Shown one piece after another: positions 1-8,947 of a stretch of 64,000 nucleotides of DNA. Made by a program: the position numbers and the translations under genes. The stretch comes from Syntrophaceae bacterium UBA6087. Lineage in GTDB: Bacteria; Desulfobacterota; Desulfomonilia; UBA1062. Location of the stretch: contig DIXF01000008.1 of NCBI GenBank assembly GCA_002448235.1, positions 124,001 through 188,000 on the forward strand, in the 5' to 3' direction. The notes under the pieces are model-generated. The model saw only the letters and a program-made list of their open reading frames with translations. It was not told the DNA's origin and did not search any database. The first letter of the stretch is position 1, and the number at the start of each line of letters is the position of its first letter.

Positions 1-504
1 GAGCTGCCGCGAGGACGGATCTGCCCAGCCGCCGCACGAGAACACCGCCTTTGTCCGGAGCTCTTCCTCGGCAAAGCCGCTGATCATGGCTTTTACGCCC
101 TGGACCCGGCCGTCCTGCTTGATCAGATCGTGGACACAGGACGAAGGCCATATCCGCGCGCCGGATGCGGAAACGACCTCGGCCATGGCCTGGATAAAAT
201 CCGGCCAGCTGATGATGAGATTCGGGTTGCTGATGGTGCGGTCCACGGACTGCTCTCCGGAGTGGGAGAAATAAGTTCTCCTGCTGATCTTCCGTAAAGT
301 CTGCTTTTCAAGAAACCCGCCGCCCAGAAGCTCGTCCATCTCGGCATGGAAACGGATCGTCTCGCCCCTTCTTTCCGTGCCGAGCATGCTCTGCTTCTCC
401 AGGACTACGACGTCGATGCCTTCCCGTGCAAGGCCGAGCGCCGTCCCGAGTCCTGCAGGGCCTGCGCCGATGACGATGGCTTCCGAGACGAGCTTCTCTC
501 CCAT
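1..504 (-). CDS. FAD-dependent oxidoreductase, N-terminal part (runs off the window)
   Basis: Only the first 168 residues are in the window; the gene continues past position 1. The start ATG at 504 is preceded by GGAGGAAGCTC, a good ribosome binding site. Residues 8-35 form a Rossmann dinucleotide fold with the motif GAGPAG followed by an acidic strand end (VVVLEK), as in FAD-binding flavoprotein monooxygenases and geranylgeranyl-reductase-like proteins. A GxGxxG fold plus an arginine-rich 'ERRGE' segment after the second strand fits that superfamily. The substrate cannot be told from the fragment. It lies 83 bases downstream of the primase-like gene on the same strand and may be co-transcribed with it. 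Confidence 0.8.
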   Translation of the reverse strand, partial: MGEKLVSEAIVIGAGPAGLGTALGLAREGIDVVVLEKQSMLGTERRGETIRFHAEMDELLGGGFLEKQTLRKISRRTYFSHSGEQSVDRTISNPNLIISWPDFIQAMAEVVSASGARIWPSSCVHDLIKQDGRVQGVKAMISGFAEEELRTKAVFSCGGWADPSSRQL

Positions 505-587
505 GAGCTTCCTCCGCTGCGTTCCATTCCAGGTATTTTTAACAAAAGCAGTATACCAGATTCCGTGTCAGGATAAAGCGTGAAAAA

Positions 588-1661
588 TCATGAATCTGTA
601 GACCACTCACCCATACATACCGGTTTTTTCAGGAGCCTCTTGAAATCGTGGAGGTCCGTTGAACGGATGAAGCAGTCGAGATCGTCGTACTGATGAGGCA
701 GGGGCAGGACCGCAGCGTCGATGCCACGGGATTCGAGAATCCGGGCCGCTTCGATGGTCTTCTGACCTTTTTGGCTTCCGTTTCCCAGGCAGAGCAGGCA
801 CTGCTTCACGCCGTATGCCGAGAGTGCATCGGCCTGACCTTCGCTCAGCCCCTCCTTGCCGATGGCGACAGCCGGCTTGATGCCGATCTGGTCCACCAGG
901 AGCGCATCCAGGAGACCCTCCGCAACGATCACCTGCTCCTGCTTCCGTGCGCGGTACATGAGAAACGGAACGTCCTTGAGCACGGAGAGGTCGGTGAGCG
1001 GTCTGTAGGCCTCTCGGCCTGTCCTGGTTATGTCCCTGCCCACCATGCCCATGAGCCTGCCGCACGAATCGCGGAAGGGGATGGCAAGGGTGCAGCCGTC
1101 GGCATCCCGGTCCCAGACCGCGGAGAGCACGGCATCGAGGATGTCATCGCCGATGCCCTGGCTCTGCAGGTAACTTTTCAGGTTTTCGAAGCCGGGAAAG
1201 AAGCCGAACGCGGCACCTTCGACCTCGCCCATGGCGTATCCCCTCCGGTAGAGATAATGGAGCGTCTCCTCGCCGGCAGGGGAAAAGAGCTGCGTGGTGA
1301 AATACCCTGCGGCAATTTCGAGCAGGTGCGCCCTTTCCAGGTCTTCTTCCCACCGGGCCTTGTCATACCCGGCGGGCAAGAGCCCCGCCTCCGCGGTCAA
1401 ACGGGACAGCGCCTCGGAAAAGCTTAAACCCTCACGCCTCTGGAGATAGCTCAGCCAGTCTCCCCTGCTGCTGCAGACAAAGCAGAAATACTCCGGGCGG
1501 TCTGCATACACCACGAGCGTGGGGAGCGGATCGTCATGAAACGGGCAGCAGGCGAGTGCGCCGTTCCCTTTTTTCGTGAAACCTTCGAGGCTGCCGAAAA
1601 GCCTGTCCTGATATTTCATGTCCAGCAGCAGTGCATACATGCGTTCGCTCTCTCTCATCAT
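588..1661 (-). CDS. DnaG-like primase protein (CHC2 zinc finger + Toprim), degenerate catalytic site
   Basis: A 357-residue protein with the DnaG layout but shorter than a true DnaG (about 600 residues) and lacking the C-terminal helicase-binding domain. A CHC2 zinc-binding motif (C39, H42, C60, C63) is near the N-terminus. The middle has the primase core signature 'LAIPFRDSCGRLMGMVGRD'. A Toprim-like half follows with the conserved glutamate at about residue 248 (VAEGLLDAL). The second Toprim motif, normally DGD, reads G293-N-G here, so the metal-binding acids are missing. The start ATG has AAGGAG 10 bases upstream. It could be an accessory DNA-binding protein or a relic of a mobile-element primase. 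The family assignment is secure; catalytic activity is doubtful. Confidence 0.8.
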   Translation of the reverse strand: MMRESERMYALLLDMKYQDRLFGSLEGFTKKGNGALACCPFHDDPLPTLVVYADRPEYFCFVCSSRGDWLSYLQRREGLSFSEALSRLTAEAGLLPAGYDKARWEEDLERAHLLEIAAGYFTTQLFSPAGEETLHYLYRRGYAMGEVEGAAFGFFPGFENLKSYLQSQGIGDDILDAVLSAVWDRDADGCTLAIPFRDSCGRLMGMVGRDITRTGREAYRPLTDLSVLKDVPFLMYRARKQEQVIVAEGLLDALLVDQIGIKPAVAIGKEGLSEGQADALSAYGVKQCLLCLGNGSQKGQKTIEAARILESRGIDAAVLPLPHQYDDLDCFIRSTDLHDFKRLLKKPVCMGEWSTDS

Positions 1662-1847
1662 CGTGCAGATGCTCCTTGAGCCTGACGCAGTCTTCTCATT
1701 TCAGACGCTTAAACCTGAAGATGCGTGACAGGGTGCTATTCTTTTAAGGGGAATCACGGAGAAATTCAACCGCTCTGTCATCCGGACCGAAGACTCGTAC
1801 ATGAAACCACCCGCAGGCATATTTACGGGGCAAGGCCTGAGGGAGAT

Positions 1848-2801
1848 TTATGCAGCCCTGCGTTTATCGCGAAAAAAAGAATCGATGAGCCCGTCCTTTT
1901 CCGACCATATTTTGTTCAGCCATTCCTGAAAGCGGTCCCTGAAGCCCGGATCGTTCGAATAGTCGCCAATGAGGTCGGGGGTTATGGGGATGGCGTCAAC
2001 ACGGAAGACCACATCGCACTCTTTTGAGCAGAGAAAATCCCAGAAGGTCTTGGGGCCCTGGGGGTAGATGATCGTTACGTTTATGATATGGCTGAGCTGA
2101 TCGCCCATGGCGGACAGGACAAAGGATATTCCGCCTGCCTTGGGGCGCAGAAGGTTGTTGAAGGGGGATTTCTGCTTTTCGTGCTTTGCTTTCGTGAAGC
2201 GCGTCCCCTCGACAAAGTTCATGACCGAGATGGGCATCCGCTTGAAACGTTCACAGGCCTTTCTCGTGATCTCAATATCCTTGCCTTTGAGGTGCGGGTT
2301 CTTCTTGAGGAACTCCGGCGAATACCGCTTCATGAAGGGGAACTCAAGCGCCCACCAAGCCGGGCCCATGACCGGGACCTTGATGAGCTCCTGCTTCAGG
2401 AAGAATTTCAGGAAAGGTATCTTGCGGTGGAGCGCCTTCTGCAGGATGAGGATATCGACCCAGGTCTGGTGATTGGAGATGACCAGGTACCAGCCCCTGG
2501 GTGCAACCCCTTCAAGGCCGCGTATGTCCCAGGTGATCTTCTTCGTGATGGACAGGTTTGCGTTGTTGCAGGCGATCCAGTTCAAACCTATCTCGTTTAA
2601 GACAGCATTGACCTTGTCACGCATGGCTTGATTGCGGGAGATGAGCTTTACTCCGGCCAGAGGAAAAAGGAACATCGACCAGAAAAGCGTGTTGAGGATG
2701 AGAAGGCCCATGGAGACAGAACCGAGTAAGGTTTTCGGCAGTGCGAGGAGCGCGCCCCGGATCAGCGCTATCGGAAGCTTCAGCAAGGACTGTGCGTTCA
2801 T
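1848..2801 (-). CDS. PlsC-family 1-acyl-glycerol-phosphate acyltransferase (YihG-like)
   Basis: A 317-residue membrane-associated acyltransferase. The start is placed at the ATG at 2801 because GGGAGGGGG lies directly upstream, although the frame opens 12 codons earlier. Residues about 5-45 are hydrophobic and should form a membrane segment. The catalytic HX4D motif reads NHQTWVD, and the second PlsC block is FVEGTRFTKAK (family FPEGTR). Length and the WVD variant resemble E. coli YihG. The expected reaction is transfer of an acyl chain to lysophosphatidate in the inner membrane. It lies downstream of the fad operon on the same strand, separated by a strong terminator, so it is probably independently transcribed. 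Confidence 0.85.
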   Translation of the reverse strand: MNAQSLLKLPIALIRGALLALPKTLLGSVSMGLLILNTLFWSMFLFPLAGVKLISRNQAMRDKVNAVLNEIGLNWIACNNANLSITKKITWDIRGLEGVAPRGWYLVISNHQTWVDILILQKALHRKIPFLKFFLKQELIKVPVMGPAWWALEFPFMKRYSPEFLKKNPHLKGKDIEITRKACERFKRMPISVMNFVEGTRFTKAKHEKQKSPFNNLLRPKAGGISFVLSAMGDQLSHIINVTIIYPQGPKTFWDFLCSKECDVVFRVDAIPITPDLIGDYSNDPGFRDRFQEWLNKIWSEKDGLIDSFFRDKRRAA

Positions 2802-2925
2802 ACCCCCTCCCTTGTAGTTGAAGAGAATATACCACAAAGAACAGGTAAGTGAATGTAAAACTTCGTTAAAAATAGGGAGATATGATCCGCTTCTTGGGCT
2901 GGGAAGAAAACAGGGAAAAGGCCGG

Positions 2926-2959
2926 AAAAAAAAGGCTGCCGTTTCCGGCAGCCTTTTTT
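2926..2959 (-). terminator. Rho-independent terminator of the fad operon
   Basis: A perfect stem GGCTGCCG / CGGCAGCC (2934-2941 with 2946-2953) has a four-base loop and is flanked by an A-run (2926-2933) and a T-run (2954-2959). Read on the minus strand it is a hairpin followed by eight U, 24 bases after the fadA stop. The symmetric flanks would also stop plus-strand transcription. Confidence 0.9.
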
Positions 2960-2982
2960 GTTGCCTGATGATGGATTACGTA

Positions 2983-4212
2983 CTAGCAGAGCTCGAAAAC
3001 AGCTGCTGCGCCCATTCCGCCGCCGATGCACATGGACTCGACGCCGTACTTCTTATTCAGCTTCTTCATGTTGTTGACGAGTGTTGCGCAGAGTTTCGCG
3101 CCGGTGCAGCCCAGCGGATGACCAAGGGCGATGGCGCCGCCGTTGATGTTGATCACGCGGGAGTCGCTGTCGCTCAGCCACAGAGACTTGTCTCCGATGC
3201 CGAGCTCGTTGGCGCAGTAAAGGGCCTGGGATGCAAACGCTTCGTTGATTTCGAAGAGGCCGTTGTTGACCACATCCTGGATCTTCAGGCCTGCGATCTC
3301 AAGGGCCTTCGGGATTGCGTACTTCGGACCAACGCCCATCTCATCGGACTTGCAGCCTGCAACTGCGTAGCAGACCACCCTGGCGATCGGGGTGAGGCCG
3401 AGGCGTTTCACTGCATCGCCGCTCATGATCAATGAGGCGGCAGAGCCGTCGGTCGTCTGGGAGGAATTGCCTGCAGTGACCGAGCCCTGATTCGGGACCC
3501 ACGGATTTGCTGAGGCGAATGCGCCCTTCAGCTTGCCGAGACCTTCGATCGTGGTGTCTGCACGCACGCCGTCGTCATAGTCCTGCACGAACGTCGTCTT
3601 TACCATCTGCCCGTTCTTTTCTACGAACTTGGTGGCTGTGGTCGGGATGATCTCGGTGAAGAGTTTGTTTTTCTGGGCATTGGCTGCCTTCATATGCGAA
3701 TGGTAGGCGAACTCGTCCTGCATCTCGCGGGTTACGCCATAGCGCCTTGCAACGTGCTCGGCGGTGATACCCATGGATACGTATACATCGGGGTTCTCTT
3801 TGGCCCAGTCAGGATGCGGCCTGGGCATGTTGCCGCCCATGGGCACGATGGACATGGACTCAAGGCCTGCACCGATGCAGACATCGGCCCAGCCTGACAT
3901 AATACGCAGGCTCTGGAGGGAAATAGCCTCCAGGCCGGAGCAGCAGAATCTGTTGAATGTCGCTCCGCAGGTCTTGTCCGGGAACTTTGCCATCTGAGCG
4001 ACGACGCGGCCCACGTTGAGCCCCTGCTCGGCCTCGGGGAATGCGCAACCGACGAGAATATCATCGACTTCGCCTTTGTCTACACCGGCTCTCTCGCAAA
4101 CGCCCTGGAGTGCCTGTGACAACAATTCTTCGGGCCTGGTCTGCGCGAATGCACCTTTGTTTCTTCTGCAACCAGGGGTCCTTACTGCCTGAACAATATA
4201 TGCTTCTCTCAT
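2983..4212 (-). CDS. fadA: Acetyl-CoA acyltransferase (thiolase)
   Basis: A 409-residue degradative-type thiolase catalysing the last step of beta-oxidation, thiolytic release of acetyl-CoA. The nucleophile C90 sits in NRFCCSGLEA. The catalytic histidine is in GGAIALGHPLGCTGA, and the second active-site cysteine is near the C-terminus in CIGGGMGAA. The start ATG has AGGAGGATAAACA upstream. It lies 26 bases downstream of fadN on the same strand, the same order as Bacillus fadN-fadA, so the two likely make the hydratase/dehydrogenase/thiolase unit of fatty-acid or aromatic-derived acyl-CoA oxidation. Confidence 0.92.
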   Translation of the reverse strand: MREAYIVQAVRTPGCRRNKGAFAQTRPEELLSQALQGVCERAGVDKGEVDDILVGCAFPEAEQGLNVGRVVAQMAKFPDKTCGATFNRFCCSGLEAISLQSLRIMSGWADVCIGAGLESMSIVPMGGNMPRPHPDWAKENPDVYVSMGITAEHVARRYGVTREMQDEFAYHSHMKAANAQKNKLFTEIIPTTATKFVEKNGQMVKTTFVQDYDDGVRADTTIEGLGKLKGAFASANPWVPNQGSVTAGNSSQTTDGSAASLIMSGDAVKRLGLTPIARVVCYAVAGCKSDEMGVGPKYAIPKALEIAGLKIQDVVNNGLFEINEAFASQALYCANELGIGDKSLWLSDSDSRVININGGAIALGHPLGCTGAKLCATLVNNMKKLNKKYGVESMCIGGGMGAAAVFELC

Positions 4213-4238
4213 TGTTTATCCTCCTATCCTTCCTATGC

Positions 4239-6647
4239 CTATAAGAACATCGGCTTGCCGGTCGTCATGATGCTCTCGGCCATCTTCTGGGTATTTTCAT
4301 TCTTCCACAGCTCAACAAAGGCTTCCCTCTCAAGTGTCTGGAGGTACTCTTCGGTGACCAGGGTGCCGCAGGGAACATCGCCGCCCGACATGCAGAAGCA
4401 GATCTTCTTGGAGATGCTTTCCATATAAGGTGGTATGTAGCCGCCGATGCGCATGTTGTTCATCTCGGCCCAGATCATGCCCTGACCTTCGCGGCCCATG
4501 ACGGGGATCTTCTTCTTCATGGGTGCCGCATAGCCGTCATCTGCCATCTTGATGACTTCTTTCTTGGCCTCGCCGATGAGGTTGTCGCGGTTCATGACGA
4601 TACGGTCGTTCATGTTCAGGAAGCCCTTCTCACGTGCGTCAGCAGCGGAAGAAGAGTACTTTGCCTGTGCCACGAGCATGAATGCCTGGATGAAGAACCC
4701 GGCATAGTCGGTAAGCTTGGCGATCTCGGGCTTGCCGCTGATGTACTTGCGCCAGAGGTTGATCATGCCGCAACCGCCGGGGACAAGGCCTGCGCCCATC
4801 TCGACCAGACCGGTGAAGAGGTCGGTGTGGGCAACGATCCTGTCGGATGCCAGACAAACTTCGCAGCCGCCGCCCAGTGCCAGACCGAAAGGTGCTGCCA
4901 CGACCGGGTACGGAGCGTACCGTAAGCCCATGATACCTGCATGGACTGTCTTGATGAAATCGTTGATCTCTTCAAACTTGCCTGCGCGTGCAGTGGCAAG
5001 CATGTAGGCCAGGTCGCCGCCTGCGGAGAACGCGGGGGGCATGCCGCCGGCCTGGTTGCCGATGACTAAGCCGACGCCGTTTGCGTTGACATAGTCGGAA
5101 GCTACGAACATGAAGTCGACCATCTCTTTGTTGATGGCGTTCATCTTGGAATGGAACTCGAGGCAGTACACGCCGTCGCCGATGTCGATCAGCGAGCAGG
5201 AACCGGAGGTCTTGGCGACCTTGTTTTCGGCCTTGAAATTGTTGAGATCAAGGGCATTGGCGCTCACCTTTACCGGCTTGTAGCTCTCTGACGCGAAATC
5301 AAAGAACATGCGCTTGCCCTTCTCGATCTTATAGAATGAGCTTGCGCCCTTGGCGAGCATCTTTTTGACGTTGGCAGGGACCTTGAGCCCGTCCTTCTCC
5401 ATTCTTTCGACAGACTCTTTCACTCCGATTGCGTCCCAGGTCTCGAAAGGACCCATCTCCCATGCATAGCCCCACTTCATGGCATTGTCGATTTCCACCA
5501 GGGTGTCTGCGATCTCGGGGATGCGGTTGGCGCAATAGATGAAAGCACCTGCCGTTACTTTCCAGGCAAACTTGGCACCTTTGTCGTCGCCGGTTGCCAT
5601 GATCTTGATCTTCTCGGGAAGAGTCTTTGCCTTCTTGGCTGCGTCGATGCAGGGGAAGGTGACTTTCTTGTCATAAGCGGCATACTCACCCGTTGCGGGG
5701 CTGATGACCATTTTGACCTTCTTGCCCTCGGGTGTTCTTTCCGTCTTGTAGAAGCCTGCCTTTGTCTTGTTGCCGAGGAGTTTCTTGTCAAGGAGGTCCT
5801 GGATGAATGCGGGGCGCTTGAATACATCGCGCTCTTCATCTTCCGGGCACATGTCGTATGTGTTCTGCATGACGTGGGTCATGGTGTCCAGGCCGACGAG
5901 GTCGCCGGTGGCGAACACGGCGGTTTTGGGCCTGCCCAGCGGTGCGCCGAAGAGTGCATCCACTTCGGGAATCGTGAGGCCGTCTTCAAGCATGACCTGG
6001 ATGGTTTTGCCGATGCCGTGGATGCCGATGCGGTTGCCGATGAAGTTCGGTGTGTCCTTTGCCCATACGATGCCTTTTCCAAGCATCTTCTCGCCGTAGG
6101 CAGCTACAAAGTCGAGGATCTCTTTCTTCGTGACCTCGCCCGGGATGATCTCAAGCAGGTGCATGTAGCGTACCGGATTGAAGAAGTGCGTCCCGAGGAA
6201 GTGCTCTTTGAATCCCTTGCTCAGTCCTTCCGACATGGCCTTCAGCGGTATGCCGGATGTGTTTGAAGAAACTATGGTGTCGGCCTTGCGGACCTTGTCG
6301 ATACGTGCGAAGAGCTGCTGTTTGATCTTCAGGTTCTCGACAACAACCTCGATGATCCAGTCGCATTCTGCCAGCTTGGCAAAGTCGTCTTCAAGGTTGC
6401 CTGTCGAAATGCGGCTTGCATCTGCCTTTGAGTAGAAGAGCGGAGGCTTTGCTTTTGTCGCGGCCACCAGACCGGCATTGACTATCTTGTTTCTTGCTTT
6501 GGGATCGTTCTTTTCCGCATCCTTCAGGTCGAACGGTACGATGTCAAGCAACAGCACATCAACACCTGCACCGGCTAGGAGAGCGGCTATCCCGCCTCCC
6601 ATGATACCAGACCCGATCACAGCGGCCTTCTTAATTCTCCTGACCAT
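4239..6647 (-). CDS. fadN: 3-hydroxyacyl-CoA dehydrogenase / enoyl-CoA hydratase fusion
   Basis: An 802-residue bifunctional beta-oxidation enzyme. The dehydrogenase is N-terminal: NAD-binding loop GSGIMGGG at about residue 12 and the family signature THFFNPVRYMHLLEII. The crotonase-like hydratase is C-terminal, roughly residues 480-690, with the oxyanion-hole segments FSAGGDLAYM and LALGGGCEV and an acidic residue in VEMGAGLVPGG. This is the FadN (YusL) domain order, opposite to E. coli FadB. GGAGGAGGTAGTA precedes the ATG. It is the first gene of the fadN-fadA operon, with a promoter and operator-like palindrome just upstream. Confidence 0.92.
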   Translation of the reverse strand: MVRRIKKAAVIGSGIMGGGIAALLAGAGVDVLLLDIVPFDLKDAEKNDPKARNKIVNAGLVAATKAKPPLFYSKADASRISTGNLEDDFAKLAECDWIIEVVVENLKIKQQLFARIDKVRKADTIVSSNTSGIPLKAMSEGLSKGFKEHFLGTHFFNPVRYMHLLEIIPGEVTKKEILDFVAAYGEKMLGKGIVWAKDTPNFIGNRIGIHGIGKTIQVMLEDGLTIPEVDALFGAPLGRPKTAVFATGDLVGLDTMTHVMQNTYDMCPEDEERDVFKRPAFIQDLLDKKLLGNKTKAGFYKTERTPEGKKVKMVISPATGEYAAYDKKVTFPCIDAAKKAKTLPEKIKIMATGDDKGAKFAWKVTAGAFIYCANRIPEIADTLVEIDNAMKWGYAWEMGPFETWDAIGVKESVERMEKDGLKVPANVKKMLAKGASSFYKIEKGKRMFFDFASESYKPVKVSANALDLNNFKAENKVAKTSGSCSLIDIGDGVYCLEFHSKMNAINKEMVDFMFVASDYVNANGVGLVIGNQAGGMPPAFSAGGDLAYMLATARAGKFEEINDFIKTVHAGIMGLRYAPYPVVAAPFGLALGGGCEVCLASDRIVAHTDLFTGLVEMGAGLVPGGCGMINLWRKYISGKPEIAKLTDYAGFFIQAFMLVAQAKYSSSAADAREKGFLNMNDRIVMNRDNLIGEAKKEVIKMADDGYAAPMKKKIPVMGREGQGMIWAEMNNMRIGGYIPPYMESISKKICFCMSGGDVPCGTLVTEEYLQTLEREAFVELWKNENTQKMAESIMTTGKPMFL

Positions 6648-6696
6648 TACTACCTCCTCCGTATGGGTTATTTAACTTAGTTTCCGTTATCTCTGA

Positions 6697-6710
6697 TGAA
6701 TCGCCATTCA
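6697..6710. promoter_or_regulatory. Operator-like palindrome at the fad promoter
   Basis: TGAAT-CGCC-ATTCA is a perfect 5-base inverted repeat immediately downstream of, and touching, the -10 hexamer of the fad promoter. This is a typical place for a repressor. Half-sites TGAAT/ATTCA resemble the half-sites of Bacillus TetR-type FadR boxes, although the spacing differs. A closely related site occurs upstream of the RND exporter gene (47193-47208). Confidence 0.5.
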
Positions 6711-6738
6711 GTTTACCAGGTTGAAATACTTTAGTCAA
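6710..6738 (-). promoter_or_regulatory. Sigma-70-type promoter of fadN-fadA
   Basis: On the minus strand, TTGACT (6738-6733) and TAAACT (6715-6710) are separated by exactly 17 bases, about 65 bases upstream of the fadN start. Both hexamers match the consensus at five or four of six positions. Confidence 0.65.
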
Positions 6739-7062
6739 TAAAGGTAATGAATATTATGCAGGAAAAAGGAATCAAGTTATAAATTTAAAAATATCATAAG
6801 GAGATCTCGTGTAAACAATCGGTATGAATCTTCATATATTGCATAGGTCCATGGGGAATATGCCTGTAGAATCAGCCATATCGCCGTTATGATAAACGTA
6901 AAGAAATGATCGGCCATTCACAGATGCAAGCATGATCGGCGACTCGCATGGCAAGTCCCATGCAGCGCTGCCGGATGAGACTATCAACACAACGCCCGGA
7001 GATTCCCGTGTTGCAGACAGAAGAGCTTTCAGGTATTTCTGTGAAAGAATAAAAAAGAGGCA

Positions 7063-8064
7063 ATGAACTCTTTGATTGCAATGAGATGCGGAAAGAAAAT
7101 TATCGGCATGAAGAAGGATGACCCATTGAAGCCCGGCCGCCGGTGTGTCCGGCAAGAAGACGGCGGAGGGCGGGAGCCCGGACCGCGCGATGAGTACGAG
7201 CTTCTCGACAGCGGTGACGGGCGAAAGTATGAGCGCTTCGGAGAGTTCAAGCTGGTCCGTCCGTGCGCCCAGGCTATCTGGCGGGCCGGGAAGGACTCTT
7301 CCCAATGGCAGGATGCCCATGCAACCTTTGACCGGACTTCCGGCAACCGCTGGCGTATGGAAACCCGGCTGCCCGAGCAGTGGGTAATCACGGTCGCCGG
7401 CATCAGGTTCAGGCTTTCGACAACGGACTTCGGCCATCTGGGCATCTTCCCGGAGCAGAAAGACCTCTGGACGTGGATTGCCGCCATGGTCGAGAAGGCA
7501 AAAAAGAAAACGGGCAGGAGCGTATCCGTGCTCAACCTCTTCGCGTATTCGGGGGGAAGCACCATGGCCGCCGCAAAGGCAGGCGCAGAGGTATGGCACG
7601 TCGACGCTTCGAAGGGCATGGTGAAGTGGGCTCGCGAAAATGCCGGCCTGAACGGCCTTGAAAATGCGCCGATCCACTGGATCGTCGACGATGTGAACCG
7701 TTTTCTGGAAAGGGAGATCAGGCGCGGCAAAAAATACGAGGCGATCATTCTCGATCCGCCTACCTTCGGGCACGGACCGCGCAAGGAAATCTACAAGATC
7801 GAAGAAAAGCTTTCTTCCACCATGGACAAGTGCCGGATGCTCATGTCCGACAGCCCTGCCTTCATTCTGCTTTCCTCGCATACCCCGTCGCTCACACCCG
7901 TTGCCCTGGCAAACATCCTCCGCTCCGCTACCCGGGACTTTGCCGACTCCTGCATAGAGCACGGCGAGATGCTGCTCGCCGGCCGGACCGACGACGTGCT
8001 GCCGGTGCCCAACGGGACCTTTGCCCGATGGTTCCGGAAGTTTCTTTCTGAAGAGAAGCCGTAG
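7063..8064 (+). CDS. Class I SAM-dependent methyltransferase (RlmI/COG1092-like, no PUA domain)
   Basis: A 333-residue methyltransferase. The Rossmann SAM-binding motif I is VLNLFAYSGGSTMAAAKAGA, followed by an acidic motif at VDASKGMVKWA. The catalytic motif IV is DPPTFGHG, as in RlmI-type 23S rRNA cytosine methyltransferases. The N-terminal PUA domain of RlmI is absent, so the target base is uncertain. The exact start is not settled: the ATG at 7063 has AGAGG only two bases upstream, and an ATG at 7108 is possible. It ends three bases before the pseudouridine synthase gene, which suggests a two-gene RNA-modification operon. Confidence 0.85.
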   Translation: MNSLIAMRCGKKIIGMKKDDPLKPGRRCVRQEDGGGREPGPRDEYELLDSGDGRKYERFGEFKLVRPCAQAIWRAGKDSSQWQDAHATFDRTSGNRWRMETRLPEQWVITVAGIRFRLSTTDFGHLGIFPEQKDLWTWIAAMVEKAKKKTGRSVSVLNLFAYSGGSTMAAAKAGAEVWHVDASKGMVKWARENAGLNGLENAPIHWIVDDVNRFLEREIRRGKKYEAIILDPPTFGHGPRKEIYKIEEKLSSTMDKCRMLMSDSPAFILLSSHTPSLTPVALANILRSATRDFADSCIEHGEMLLAGRTDDVLPVPNGTFARWFRKFLSEEKP

Positions 8065-8067
8065 CAT

Positions 8068-8745
8068 ATGCCCGGCGATTCACCGAAGATCGATGTCCTC
8101 TGCGAAGACAACCACCTTATTGCCGTCAACAAGCCCGCGGGGGTCATGACCCAGCCGAGCGGCACCGGTGCGGATAACCTCGAAGACCTGACGAAAGAAT
8201 ACCTGAAACAAACGAGGAACAAGCCCGGCCGGGTGTTCCTCCATGCCGTACACCGGCTGGATAAGGTCGTAAGCGGCGTCGCTCTGTTTGCGTGCACAGA
8301 TAAGGCATTGAGCAGGATGAACGAGCAGATGCGCGGACACCACGTTTCACGGATTTATCATGCCGTAGTCACCGGAGACCTTCCCGGACCGCAGGGGACG
8401 TTGACGCACTTTCTCAGGCATTCGCGCATGCATTCCGAATCTGTCCGGGAAGATGACCCCGGCGCGAAAAAGGCAGCGCTGGGATACCGGGTACTTTCCC
8501 GCACGGGCACTTTGACCCTGGTGGAGATCACCCTCGAAACCGGGCGTTACCACCAGATAAGGGCGCAGCTTTCCGCCTCGGGGTGCCCCGTGCTCGGAGA
8601 CTCGCGCTATGGAAGCCGTGAGCAGTATCAGGGCGGCGGGATCGCCCTGCACCACCGGAGGATGGAGTTCATCCATCCGGTCAGCAAGCTCCCGATGACG
8701 ATCGAAGCCGGGTATCCCCCGTTGTGGCCCTTGTCTATCCCTTGA
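8068..8745 (+). CDS. RluA-family RNA pseudouridine synthase
   Basis: A 225-residue pseudouridine synthase of the RluA class. The catalytic aspartate lies in the motif HRLDK (residues about 67-71), here followed by VVSG where most members have T-SG. Other family blocks are AVNKPAGVMTQPS near the N-terminus and LETGRYHQIRAQL near residue 165. There is no N-terminal S4 domain. Genes of this type modify uridines in rRNA or tRNA. It is translationally close-coupled to the preceding methyltransferase (three-base gap). Confidence 0.88.
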   Translation: MPGDSPKIDVLCEDNHLIAVNKPAGVMTQPSGTGADNLEDLTKEYLKQTRNKPGRVFLHAVHRLDKVVSGVALFACTDKALSRMNEQMRGHHVSRIYHAVVTGDLPGPQGTLTHFLRHSRMHSESVREDDPGAKKAALGYRVLSRTGTLTLVEITLETGRYHQIRAQLSASGCPVLGDSRYGSREQYQGGGIALHHRRMEFIHPVSKLPMTIEAGYPPLWPLSIP

Positions 8746-8947
8746 AAACACCGTGGTCTACGGGCGCGGGCATGGTATGCCCCTTAGAGCCGGAGTGCCG
8801 CATTCCCCGTTAATAACGCCTGATTTGATATTTATTTCTGCGTTGACGATACGGCGAATATGCACATAGGGATATGTATCCATTTATATCAATACATTCG
8901 GCAGGCGGCATGGGGAAGATGCGTGAGGATGCCGAGGCTCCGTCACC

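Larger units (their letters stand above)
6648..7062. other. Divergent intergenic region between fadN and the methyltransferase gene
   Basis: A 415-base non-coding, AT-rich region. The fadN-proximal half holds a sigma-70-type promoter and a palindrome, listed separately. The half next to the methyltransferase shows no convincing promoter. A long minus-strand frame that reaches into it is a shadow of the plus-strand gene. Confidence 0.7.

Noticed and set aside
6832..8067. 411-codon minus-strand open frame
   Set aside because: It is antisense to the methyltransferase gene, whose motifs are intact; the frame has no recognisable domain.
8844..8880. TTGACG followed by an AT-rich stretch upstream of the HD-GYP gene, as a promoter
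   Set aside because: No -10 hexamer at acceptable spacing; the best match (TAGGGA) is poor.
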